64,000 nt of DNA from Gimibacter soli (lineage in GTDB: Bacteria; Pseudomonadota; Alphaproteobacteria; Sphingomonadales; Kordiimonadaceae): assembly GCF_028463845.1 (NCBI RefSeq), contig NZ_CP116805.1:806001-870000 (forward strand), read 5' to 3'. The notes beneath the pieces were generated by a model, which was not told the origin of the DNA, did no database searches, and was given only the letters and a program-made list of their open reading frames with translations. Numbering within the stretch: position 1 is the first letter of the stretch; every line of letters starts with the position of its first letter. Shown here piece after piece: positions 43,498-51,586 of this stretch. The position numbers and the translations under genes were made by a program.

Positions 43498-44334
43498 TCA
43501 GGCTGCCACGCTGCGGTCGCCTTCGCGTTCCTTGAGGCGGGCCTCGATAAATTCGTACGAGACAAGGTCGTCAGCATCGATGGGCGCATCGGCGAACGGC
43601 AGGCGCACGCAGTGGGCCTTGATGCCGAATGCCTTGCCGGCGCGCTTCTCGAGCCCCGACAGCGTGGTGAGGCCGTAGCGATACAGAAGGAACGACCACA
43701 GGCCGACCATCGGCAGCAGCGCGCGGCGCTTCTTCTTGTTGCCGAACTGGCCGCCGGCGCGGAACAGCTCGATGGCGCCAAGCGCCCTTTCGGTGACCAC
43801 TGAATAGATATTGCAGTTGGACCAGATGGCATCGCGGAGCACATGGCGGCCGGTGATCTTGCCGGTGCCGGGATAGGTTTGCTGGATGAGGGCGTCATCC
43901 GTCATGCCCCATGCGGCTTCGGCGCCGGTGTTGATGATGTCCTTCAGGAAGTAGGACACGATCTCGGCCGAATGCAGGCAGTTGTCTGCGGTCGTGATAA
44001 AGAGCGGCAGCGCCGACGGGCCGCCCAGTTCGTCAATCGCGCCCACCACGCTCTGCGACAGGGTCTGGCGGCTGGTGGTGAAAACGATCCGGCCCGCATC
44101 ATGCAGCTTCTTCACGCCGGGGAGCGCGAGGGCGATGGCAGGGTCCTCGATCGAAACGGCGATGCGGTCGACCTCCGGCACATCGGCGAGATAGCCGACG
44201 ACGCGGTCAAGCATCGGGGTGCCGTTGACCGGCAGGGTGCATTTGTGGCTGACGCCAAAGTGCGAAGCGAGGGCATTCACGATGCCCGGACGCTGGGCGG
44301 CAAGCACCAGCGCTGTAAAACGGAGGGTGGTCAT
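43498..44334 (-). CDS. MobA-like nucleotidyltransferase, copy 1
   Basis: A 278-residue protein with an NTP-transferase fold. The usual GxGxR-xPK entry loop is modified to LAAQRPG ... GVSHKCTLPVNG near residues 12-39, then MLDRVVGYL. The metal aspartate sits in FITTADNCLHS near residue 114, and the C-terminus has PFADAPIDADDL, like the DIDTPED end of MobA and IspD relatives. It is clearly a paralogue of the gene at 45551, which shares GVSHKC, the TT(A/G)DNxLH block, the SNCN/SSCNLY block, GGQFG and the end. Divergent from the ATP-grasp gene. The nucleotide and acceptor are unknown. Confidence 0.75.
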   Translation of the reverse strand: MTTLRFTALVLAAQRPGIVNALASHFGVSHKCTLPVNGTPMLDRVVGYLADVPEVDRIAVSIEDPAIALALPGVKKLHDAGRIVFTTSRQTLSQSVVGAIDELGGPSALPLFITTADNCLHSAEIVSYFLKDIINTGAEAAWGMTDDALIQQTYPGTGKITGRHVLRDAIWSNCNIYSVVTERALGAIELFRAGGQFGNKKKRRALLPMVGLWSFLLYRYGLTTLSGLEKRAGKAFGIKAHCVRLPFADAPIDADDLVSYEFIEARLKEREGDRSVAA

Positions 44335-44376
44335 TCTGGCTGTCCTATTGTCCCTTTTTTGGGACTTTCCTAGTGC

Positions 44377-44405
44377 TTGACAGGGTGAAGGGCAAGCTCT
44401 ATTGC
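44377..44405 (+). promoter_or_regulatory. Strong promoter of the ATP-grasp gene
   Basis: TTGACA (44377-44382), a 17-base spacer and TATTGC (44400-44405). A dyad GTCCC-T6-GGGAC lies just upstream at 44350-44365, between this promoter and the divergent nucleotidyltransferase gene. Confidence 0.55.
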
Positions 44406-44463
44406 GCTTTCCTTAGCCTCCAGTGACTTATGCTTGCCAAATTTTGTGGCCTGGCTGACACAC

Positions 44464-45546
44464 ATGACACAAAGGAACGCCGATTTGTCCGGTATTGCGC
44501 TCGAGCACCTGCTTTTCGAAGGGGGTGCCCCCCTCCGTCTCAAGCCTGAAGACAAGGCACGCCTGAAGGTCCTGTTCCTGGCCAAGCATGCGCTCGCCGG
44601 CGGCCAGTTCGATAAAACCGACGGCACGCACTCGATGTATCATGATGAAATCAAGTCTTGCCTTGAGGGGCTCGGGCTCGATGTGGTGGCGTCGAACAGC
44701 TATGAAGCGCTGTTCCATTCAAAGATCGACCAGAATTACGTCTTCACGCTTTTCAACCGCGGCGGCTTCCGCAACAGCGAGATTCTGGCTTCGTGCCTGT
44801 GCGAATATCTGGGCGTGCCCTATATGGGGGCCGCTCCTTCGATGCGCGGTTTTGCCGATGACAAGCATCTGGTGAAAACCATGTACCGCGATCAGGGTAT
44901 CCCGACGCCCGAGTGGCAGATTTACCGCACCGCCGACCAGTCGGCCCCGGCCCCGGATTTCAAGGCCGAACGCTATGTGGTGAAGCCGAACAACAGCTCG
45001 GCCTCCTATGGGCTCGCGCAGGGCACCGACTGGGAAGAGCTGAAACCGCAGGTGCTGGCGCTTCTCGCTGAAAACCATGATGTGATCGTCGAGGAATATG
45101 TGCCCGGCATCGATGTTTCGGTGCCTGTGGTAGCGGCTGGCAAGCCGTGGATCCTCTATCCGATGATGAACCCGGCCACCGAAGGCGAGTTCGTGGTGAC
45201 CTACGAACAGAAGCGCGGCTTTGCCTCGGTGCCGCCCATCGAGTTTTTCAAGGATCATGAAAAGTACCCGGCCCTCGTCGACTATACGCAGCGGGTCAAT
45301 GCGATGGTCTGGCCCTATGATTATGCCCGGTTCGACTATCGCATCGATCCGACCGGCAAGGTCTGGGGCTTCGAGTTCAACGTCTCGTGCAACCTTGGCG
45401 CCAAGCGGGCGATCTGCCAGTCGGCCAAACTGCTCGGCTATGAGCAGAGCGATATTGTCGAATCGGTGATTGCAAGCAGCCTCGAGCGTCAGCGCTTCAT
45501 GTTTGAAGCTGCGCTCGAAGGCCGCAAGATCCGCTACAAGACGTAA
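44464..45546 (+). CDS. D-alanine-D-alanine ligase-like ATP-grasp enzyme
   Basis: A 360-residue ATP-grasp ligase. It resembles Ddl at FTLFNRGGFRNSEILASCLCEYLGVPYMGA, DDKHLVKTMYRDQGIPTPEW, the ATP loop YVVKPNNSSASYGL, VIVEEYVPGIDVSVPVV and the metal site FDYRIDP ... FEFNVSCNLG. The N-terminal 60 residues and the acceptor region differ from true Ddl, so the amino acid or carboxylate joined is unknown. The ATG at 44464 lacks a good ribosome site; a TTG at 44485 behind AAAGGA is an alternative. It lies between two paralogous nucleotidyltransferase genes, so a shared pathway is inferred. Confidence 0.78.
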   Translation: MTQRNADLSGIALEHLLFEGGAPLRLKPEDKARLKVLFLAKHALAGGQFDKTDGTHSMYHDEIKSCLEGLGLDVVASNSYEALFHSKIDQNYVFTLFNRGGFRNSEILASCLCEYLGVPYMGAAPSMRGFADDKHLVKTMYRDQGIPTPEWQIYRTADQSAPAPDFKAERYVVKPNNSSASYGLAQGTDWEELKPQVLALLAENHDVIVEEYVPGIDVSVPVVAAGKPWILYPMMNPATEGEFVVTYEQKRGFASVPPIEFFKDHEKYPALVDYTQRVNAMVWPYDYARFDYRIDPTGKVWGFEFNVSCNLGAKRAICQSAKLLGYEQSDIVESVIASSLERQRFMFEAALEGRKIRYKT

Positions 45547-45550
45547 AAGC

Positions 45551-46363
45551 CTATTCGGCCGCCATCCGGCGCGCTGTCAGGATTTTCTCGGCCAGCTTCA
45601 CGTCACCCGGATTATCCACATCGATGGGGGCATCCGCATAAGGCATGCGTACCACTTTCACCGTGGCGTGCCAGCGGTGCGACAGAAGCTTCGCAAGGCC
45701 GTGGATGGTTGCGAGCCTGAAGCGGTACAGAAGCATGAACGACAGGCCGAACGCCTTGCGGATACGTTCCGGCCGTTTGCCGAACTGGCCGCCGCCTTCA
45801 AACACCTTGGCGGCGCCGAGCGCGCGAACCGAATTCAGCGCATAAAGATTGCAGCTCGACCAGCCGCCGTCCTTCAGTTCGTGGAAGGCGCGCTTGCCCT
45901 CGGGGTAGGCTGCCAGAATGTCTGCCGCCGGTGTCATGGCGACGCCGACGTCTGCCGGGTCCCGCGCCAGTTCAGCGCAGAAGTGATCGATCATATCCGG
46001 CGTGTGCAGCGGATTATCGCCCGTGGTGATGACAAGCGGATAGGGATTGCTGATCACGGCGACACCGGTGGTGACCGACGCGAAGAGATTGTCGGCGCTC
46101 GGCACGAAGGCGATCCGGCCTTCATCAAGCCATGCCTTCAACTGCGGCACGCTTTCCAGAAGTTCCCTGCTTTCGATGGAAACGAAGATGCGGCCGACGG
46201 ACTGCGCCGCGATCAGGGTTTCGACAACCCGTTCCAGCATCACCTTGCCGTCCAGGCTGATCAGGCATTTGTGGCTGACCCCCTGCAGTTTCGCCACAGC
46301 GTCTTCCGCGCCCCGCCGGCTGGCCGCCAGCACGAGCGCGGTAACGGTACCATTTTTGCTCAT
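45551..46363 (-). CDS. MobA-like nucleotidyltransferase, copy 2
   Basis: A 270-residue paralogue of the protein at 43498. The start at 46363 has GGGAGA eight bases upstream. It shares ALVLAASRRG, GVSHKCLISLDGKVMLERVV, the metal site VITTGDNPLHTPDMI, WSSCNLYALNSVRALGA, GGQFG and PYADAPIDVDNPGD. It lacks the canonical GxGxR loop in the same way, so the pair forms a distinct subfamily. It converges on the ATP-grasp gene with a 4-base gap and is followed upstream on the same strand by the MmgE/PrpD gene. Confidence 0.75.
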   Translation of the reverse strand: MSKNGTVTALVLAASRRGAEDAVAKLQGVSHKCLISLDGKVMLERVVETLIAAQSVGRIFVSIESRELLESVPQLKAWLDEGRIAFVPSADNLFASVTTGVAVISNPYPLVITTGDNPLHTPDMIDHFCAELARDPADVGVAMTPAADILAAYPEGKRAFHELKDGGWSSCNLYALNSVRALGAAKVFEGGGQFGKRPERIRKAFGLSFMLLYRFRLATIHGLAKLLSHRWHATVKVVRMPYADAPIDVDNPGDVKLAEKILTARRMAAE

Positions 46364-46390
46364 TTCGGTTCTCTCCCTGCCCCTCATGGG

Positions 46391-47788
46391 TCAAACCAGT
46401 TGTTTGTGAAGTTCCCTCACTGGCATGTCGCTGTCCATCTCTTTCAGCATGGCCTTCACCTTGTCCCGGCGGTCGGCGTCCAGAAAACCTGCAACGCAGG
46501 CATCGAACTTGTCCCATAGTTGCGCTTCTGTGAGCGGATGGATCGTGCTGCCGACAGGGAAATCAACCTCAGTTGATACCGTGCGGCCGTCTTTGAGTGT
46601 TACATGGACCTGCGTGGAAAACTCGGATTCGAGCTTTTCGACATAATCCTTCCGGACGAGGGGCAACAGGGCCGTCACCTCGGGGCGGGCGATGGCCTCA
46701 AGCTCATAATCGCCAAGACCGGCGTTCCCGGTGAGAAGCCCGACCGCGAGGCCATACTCTAGGCTGAATTTGGCTTCGGCAGATGTCACCGGGCGCTCAT
46801 ACATCAGGTTGCGGAGGTGCGCGGCAGGGGCGCGGACCAGAATATGGTCCACATCCGCCGGGCCGAAGCCATGCTTGGCGCGCAGTTCCAGAAGCCCATC
46901 GAGCGCGCGGTGGACGCTGCCGCAGTTCGGGAAGCGCTTCACCTTCAGGCCGTATTTCTCGATCATCAGCGGATTGCCGATGTCCCTGGCGCTGAATTCG
47001 ACCTTCTGGCCATATTCATCGATGTTTTTCATGCGCTCGCGGAGTTCAGCCACATCGGGGCCGACCATCAGCGCGCCCATCCCGTGGGGGCCATGCAGCG
47101 TGTTGGCGCCCGCTGTGATCCCGGCTTCTGCCATCAGGGCGGCTTCCACGGCGCCGCGGGCTGCGAGGCCGGCGTGCAGGGGCTTTGTCATGGTGCCGAA
47201 CTGGCTCATGAAGCCGCCGGCGAGGCTGGTGGCGATGCTGACGGCGTGCGCGGCGCGCTCGGCATCAAGCCCGATCAGACGGGCGACCCCGGCGGCTGAC
47301 CCGACGGCGCCGACCGTGGCGGTGGCATGCCAGCCGCGGCTGCGGTGGAACGGGTTCACCCCTTGCCCCACCCGGCCGATGATCTGCAGGCCGACGATAT
47401 AGGCGTCGATGAGCGCCGCACCCGTCATGCCGCGCGCTTCGGCCACAGCGAGAAGGGCCGGGGCCAGCACGGCGGTGGCGTGTGCCTTGGCGGGATCGAA
47501 ATTGTCATCGAAATCGAGCGCGTGCGCGGCTGTGCCGCCGACAAGGGCGGCCATCGGTGCCGAAAGGCCTTGCCCGTAGCCGACGGTGCGGCAATCGCCG
47601 CGGCCCCAGTCGGCCGCCAAGGGGATCAGGCGGCGGGTCACGTCTTCGTGGGCGCCGGGCACCATGCAGGCAATCACATCGATGAAAGCATCGCGGGCGC
47701 GGGTGCGGGCGAGCGGCGACCAGGCATCAGGCGTTTCTGCCGTCCAGCGGGCGATCGCGTGCAGCGGGTTATCTGGATCGAATGTCAT
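46391..47788 (-). CDS. MmgE/PrpD family protein
   Basis: A 465-residue member of the 2-methylcitrate dehydratase (PrpD) / MmgE / cis-aconitate decarboxylase fold. Landmarks are ALDFDDNFDPAKAHATAVLAPALLAVAE, HRSRGWHATATVGAVGSAAGVARL, GTMTKPLHAGLAARGAVEAALMA, KRFPNCGSVHRALDGLLEL and AEAKFSLEYGLAVGLL, all in family order. No prpB or prpC is nearby, so the methylcitrate cycle is not implied; the enzyme probably acts on another hydroxy acid. It lies 27 bases from nucleotidyltransferase copy 2 and may be co-transcribed with it. Confidence 0.87.
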   Translation of the reverse strand: MTFDPDNPLHAIARWTAETPDAWSPLARTRARDAFIDVIACMVPGAHEDVTRRLIPLAADWGRGDCRTVGYGQGLSAPMAALVGGTAAHALDFDDNFDPAKAHATAVLAPALLAVAEARGMTGAALIDAYIVGLQIIGRVGQGVNPFHRSRGWHATATVGAVGSAAGVARLIGLDAERAAHAVSIATSLAGGFMSQFGTMTKPLHAGLAARGAVEAALMAEAGITAGANTLHGPHGMGALMVGPDVAELRERMKNIDEYGQKVEFSARDIGNPLMIEKYGLKVKRFPNCGSVHRALDGLLELRAKHGFGPADVDHILVRAPAAHLRNLMYERPVTSAEAKFSLEYGLAVGLLTGNAGLGDYELEAIARPEVTALLPLVRKDYVEKLESEFSTQVHVTLKDGRTVSTEVDFPVGSTIHPLTEAQLWDKFDACVAGFLDADRRDKVKAMLKEMDSDMPVRELHKQLV

Positions 47789-47939
47789 GGAATATATAGG
47801 ATTTTTCTGATTGTTCGTTATGATGCGTGAAGCAGTCCGATTTTAGTCCATTGCGGGTAAGGAATAAAGGCCGCACGCACACTGATGGCGCGTTGGCAGA
47901 AACCTTTCGAGGAGAATCATCATCGCCGCCGCACCGGAA

Positions 47940-49115
47940 GTGGATGCCACTAGCCCGGCCGCCGATGCCGGACCGCCGCCCGACACCTTCGTGTGCGTGG
48001 GCGATGCAGGGCCGACATGTGTCGTCGCCCTGAACGGTGCATGGACGCTCGCCAATGCGGAAGTGATCGACCGGCACGTGCGGGCAGCCCTCCGCTATGC
48101 CGCGCGGCAGGCCGGGGAGCGACCGATGATGATCGACTGCAGCGGTATCGACACGCTGGATACGACCGGCGCCGTCCTCATCCGCCGTTTCGCCGCATCG
48201 CTGGAGGAAAAAGCACCGGCGATGGTGACCGGCATTGCGGCGCGCCACAAGCGGCTTCTGGAAGTTATCAACTGCCGCCAGCCGGCTGTTGCCATCGCGC
48301 CCGACATGCTGCCGTGGCACCTGCGCCTTCTGGAGGATGTGGGCATCGCGAGCATGCGGCTTGCGAACGAAACCGCGAACCTCCTGTCCTTCATCGGCAA
48401 CGTGCTTGTCCGCTTCTTTGGCCTGTTCCTCAATCCTTCCCGGCTTCGGGTCACGGCCCTTGTTCACCAGATCGATGTGGTGGGCGTGCGGGCGATGGGG
48501 ATTGTGGGGCTTATTTCCTTCCTCATCGGTGCCGTGATGGTCAACCAGGGGGCGGTGCAGCTGGCCAAGTTCGGGGCCGATATTTTTGTGGTCGACATGC
48601 TGGGCATTTCGCACCTGCGCGAGCTTGGCATCCTCCTCACCGCCATCATCGTGGCCGGTCGGTCCGGCAGTGCTTTCACCGCCGAAATCGGCTCGATGCA
48701 GCTGCATGAAGAAATCGACGCGATGAAGACGATCGGCATGAACCCGATCGATGTGCTGGTGCTGCCGCGCCTGATGGCGCTGATGCTGGCCTTGCCGCTC
48801 CTCGGTTTTTACGCCGACATGGTGGGGATTGCCGGGGGCTCGCTGATGGCATGGGTGCAGCTTGGCATCAGCCCCGCCAACTTCTTCATCTATTTCCGCG
48901 AGGTGATCTCGATCGACCATTTCATCGTCGGTCTTGTGAAGGCGCCCTTCTTTGCCGCCGTGATTGTGGTCAGCGGCTGCTATCAGGGGCTGACGGTTGA
49001 AGGCAGCGCCGATTCGCTGGGCCGCCACACCACGCGGGCGGTGGTCGAATCGATCTTTCTGGTGATCGTCCTCGACGCGCTTTTCTCGATTTTCTTCACG
49101 GCTATCGATTTGTGA
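47940..49115 (+). CDS. Mla-type ABC permease with N-terminal STAS domain
   Basis: A 391-residue MlaE-family permease for phospholipid transport between membranes. Residues about 20-115 look like a STAS domain (DCSGIDTLDTTGAVLIRRF), in place of a separate MlaB. The permease has the family core GVRAMGIVGLISFLIGAVMVNQGA, ELGILLTAIIVAGRSGSAFTAEIG, EEIDAMKTIGMNPIDVLVLPR and VKAPFFAAVIVVSGCYQGL. The first standard start is the GTG at 47940, but a perfect GAGGAGA sits at 47909-47915, 6 bases before an in-frame ATC at 47922. It heads an operon with the three next genes. Confidence 0.88.
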   Translation: MDATSPAADAGPPPDTFVCVGDAGPTCVVALNGAWTLANAEVIDRHVRAALRYAARQAGERPMMIDCSGIDTLDTTGAVLIRRFAASLEEKAPAMVTGIAARHKRLLEVINCRQPAVAIAPDMLPWHLRLLEDVGIASMRLANETANLLSFIGNVLVRFFGLFLNPSRLRVTALVHQIDVVGVRAMGIVGLISFLIGAVMVNQGAVQLAKFGADIFVVDMLGISHLRELGILLTAIIVAGRSGSAFTAEIGSMQLHEEIDAMKTIGMNPIDVLVLPRLMALMLALPLLGFYADMVGIAGGSLMAWVQLGISPANFFIYFREVISIDHFIVGLVKAPFFAAVIVVSGCYQGLTVEGSADSLGRHTTRAVVESIFLVIVLDALFSIFFTAIDL

Positions 49116-49125
49116 GGGGCAGGGC

Positions 49126-49950
49126 ATGACAACCGAAACCGACCTGATCGAAAAACCTGAAGCGGAGAGCGACGTGCCGGCTATCCGCGTGCGCGGACTG
49201 GTCACGGGCTTCGGCCCGCAGATCGTGCATGACCATCTGGACCTTGACGTGAAACGCGGCGAAATCCTCGGCGTGGTCGGTGGCTCGGGCACTGGTAAAT
49301 CGGTGCTTCTGAAGGCCATCATCGGACTGATCACGCCGATGGACGGCGAGATCGAGATCAACGGCGTGAACCAGCATCGGCTGGTGGGTGATGCGGCACA
49401 GGCGGCCCGGCGCGAATGGGGCGTGCTCTTTCAGGACGGGGCGCTTTTCACCTCGCTGACCGTTGCCCAGAATGTGCAGGTGCCGCTGCGCGAGCATTTC
49501 CGGCTGGCGGAAGACCTGATGGACGATATCGCCCGCTCCAAAATCTCGATGGCGGGCTTGCCGCTTGATGCGGCGTGCAAATATCCGTCCGACCTTTCAG
49601 GGGGCATGCGCAAGCGTGCGGCCCTTGCCCGGGCGCTGGCGCTTGATCCGTCGATCCTCTTCCTCGATGAGCCGACGGCAGGGCTTGACCCCATCGGCGC
49701 CTCGGCTTTCGACCAGCTCATTCTCGACCTCAAGGCAGCCCTTGGCCTCACCGTCTTTCTCGTGACCCATGATCTTGATACGCTGCACACGATCTGCGAC
49801 CGGGTGGCGGTGATCGCCGAGAAGAAGGTGCTGACCATCGGCACGCTTGATGAGGTCGCCCGCTTCGATCATCCCTGGGTGCGGGACTATTTCTCCGGCC
49901 CCCGTGCCCGTGCCGCCGGCATCACCTCCGGCAAAGCGAAGGAAGTCTGA
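49126..49950 (+). CDS. Mla-type ABC transporter ATPase
   Basis: A 274-residue MlaF-like ATPase. Walker A is GGSGTGKSVLLKAI near residue 53, followed by WGVLFQDGALFTSLTVAQNV (MlaF Q-loop), signature LSGGMRKRAALARALAL near 160, Walker B ILFLDEPTAGLDPIGA and switch VTHDLDTL. The GMRKR and DPIGA forms are MlaF-specific. It follows the permease by 10 bases and precedes the MCE gene by 4 bases. Confidence 0.93.
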   Translation: MTTETDLIEKPEAESDVPAIRVRGLVTGFGPQIVHDHLDLDVKRGEILGVVGGSGTGKSVLLKAIIGLITPMDGEIEINGVNQHRLVGDAAQAARREWGVLFQDGALFTSLTVAQNVQVPLREHFRLAEDLMDDIARSKISMAGLPLDAACKYPSDLSGGMRKRAALARALALDPSILFLDEPTAGLDPIGASAFDQLILDLKAALGLTVFLVTHDLDTLHTICDRVAVIAEKKVLTIGTLDEVARFDHPWVRDYFSGPRARAAGITSGKAKEV

Positions 49951-49954
49951 CGTT

Positions 49955-50929
49955 ATGGAAACACGCGCATCCCACGTTCTGGTTGGCGGCTTCGTGCTCC
50001 TTTTCATCGCGGGGCTCATCGGCTTTGCCATCTGGCTCGCCAAGGTGGATCTGGACCGGGAATATACCGATTATGACATCTATTTCGATGGCACGGTTTC
50101 GGGCCTCTACAAGCGCGGGACCGTTTACTATCTCGGTATCCCGGTCGGTGAAGTGCGCGATATCACGCTGGCGCCCAACGACCCCCGCAAGGTGCGGGTC
50201 TGGGTGCGGCTCGATGGTGACGTGCCGGTGAATGAAGGGGCGACCGCGCGGCTCGAGTTTCAGGGGCTCACGGGGGTTGCCTATGTGGAAATCAAGGGCG
50301 GGGACCCGAGCCGCCCGGTGATCGAGGCGATGGACGGCGCGCCGCGCCCGGTGATCCCGTCCGAAGCGTCGGCCTTTCAGGAGCTTTTCGAAAGCGCGCC
50401 GAACCTGATCAACGAAGCGATCATGACCGTGGTGCGCCTGCAGATGCTGCTGTCGGACGAGAATCTGGCGAGCGTGCGGGACACGCTGGCCAACCTCAAC
50501 AAGGTTTCCGGCAATGTGGCCGCGGCAAGCGAGGATATCGGCGGCCTTCTGGTCGATACCCGCGCCACGCTGCAGGCCGCGGCAGTGGCGGCTGAAAACC
50601 TTGGCAAGCTGGCGGACAGCGGCAATGCGCTCCTTGAATCCGATGGCAAGCGGATGGTCGACGAGGCCGTCGCCACGATGGAAACGGCACGCGCCATGCT
50701 CGCCCGGATCGACGGGCTTGTGGCTGCCAACGAAGGCACCGTGACCCAGTTTGTGGGCGGCACGCTGCCTGAGGTATCGCGCATGGTGATGGACCTGCGC
50801 CGTGCCAGCCGCAACCTTTCGCGCCTCATCGGGCGGATCGAACAGCGGCCCGGCGATGTGCTGTTCGGACCGGGTCCGGAACAATATGACATGAAGAATC
50901 GCCCGAAACAGGAAGGGGACGATCAATGA
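49955..50929 (+). CDS. MCE-domain lipid-binding protein (MlaD-like)
   Basis: A 324-residue single-pass periplasmic protein. The ATG at 49955 has GGAAG about nine bases upstream. Residues about 8-30 are the anchor helix (VLVGGFVLLFIAGLIGFAIWLA). The MCE domain (about 40-118) has YDIYFDGTVSGLYKRGTVYYLGIPVGEVRDI and GLTGVAYVEI. A long helical part (about 150-290) follows, as in longer MCE proteins. It would form the lipid channel ring of the Mla complex. The stop overlaps the lipoprotein start by ATGA. Confidence 0.93.
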   Translation: METRASHVLVGGFVLLFIAGLIGFAIWLAKVDLDREYTDYDIYFDGTVSGLYKRGTVYYLGIPVGEVRDITLAPNDPRKVRVWVRLDGDVPVNEGATARLEFQGLTGVAYVEIKGGDPSRPVIEAMDGAPRPVIPSEASAFQELFESAPNLINEAIMTVVRLQMLLSDENLASVRDTLANLNKVSGNVAAASEDIGGLLVDTRATLQAAAVAAENLGKLADSGNALLESDGKRMVDEAVATMETARAMLARIDGLVAANEGTVTQFVGGTLPEVSRMVMDLRRASRNLSRLIGRIEQRPGDVLFGPGPEQYDMKNRPKQEGDDQ

Positions 50930-51564
50930 CCAGCCTCAGGACGCTTTCGCTTGTCTCCCTTCTGGCGCTGGGTGCCTGCGCCCCGCTCATCAACCTTGGT
51001 GGCAGCGAACCGGCGACGGCATACGGACTGCGCTATCCCGGCGGGCGGGCGCTGGCGGCCGAAGGGGCGCCGGTCATTTATGTCGACGAGCCGGTGATGA
51101 CCGAAGGCCTTGGCGGGCGCGACATTGTGGTGCGCGGCGCCGACGGCAGCCAGAGCGTGCTGAAGGGTGGTCGCTGGACGGCACCGGCGAGCGACATGGT
51201 GCGCTATTATCTCGTTCAGGCTTTGGAAGACCACACAGGTGCCCGCATGATCGGCGAAGGCGGGCTTGATATCAATGCCGCCTGCCGCACCCATATCACC
51301 GTCTGGCATTTCGAGATGGTGCCGGGCGCGGGCGGCACGCCGGACAAGGCCGTGGTCGGCCTCGAGCTATCGCTCGTTCACCTTGATACCGGTGAGATGC
51401 TTTTCCGCAACCGGTTCGACCGCACGGCCGATATCACCGGTAACGAGCCATCTACCGTGGTTGCCGCCTTCCAGTATGCGATGGAAGGCCTCTCGGGCGA
51501 ACTTGCTGAAGGCATGAAAGACAAGGTCGCGGCTTGCGGGGTGGAAACCGCACCGGCAGGCTGA
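50926..51564 (+). CDS. ABC-type transport auxiliary lipoprotein
   Basis: A 212-residue lipoprotein with a lipobox LALGAC (Cys near residue 18). The protein has the layout of the ABC transport auxiliary lipoprotein family (PqiC/LetA-linked): RYYLVQALEDHTGARMIG, the CRTHITVWHFEM strand and a late FRNRFDRTADI. It likely sits on the outer membrane and forms the far end of the Mla-like pathway. It is co-translated with the MCE gene and ends the operon. Confidence 0.85.
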   Translation: MTSLRTLSLVSLLALGACAPLINLGGSEPATAYGLRYPGGRALAAEGAPVIYVDEPVMTEGLGGRDIVVRGADGSQSVLKGGRWTAPASDMVRYYLVQALEDHTGARMIGEGGLDINAACRTHITVWHFEMVPGAGGTPDKAVVGLELSLVHLDTGEMLFRNRFDRTADITGNEPSTVVAAFQYAMEGLSGELAEGMKDKVAACGVETAPAG

Positions 51565-51586
51565 ATTTCTGCAGGCGGTATGGCTG

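Noticed and set aside
47769-49361. A 530-codon open frame on the minus strand
   Set aside because: It lies opposite the Mla permease, whose sequence is clearly recognised.
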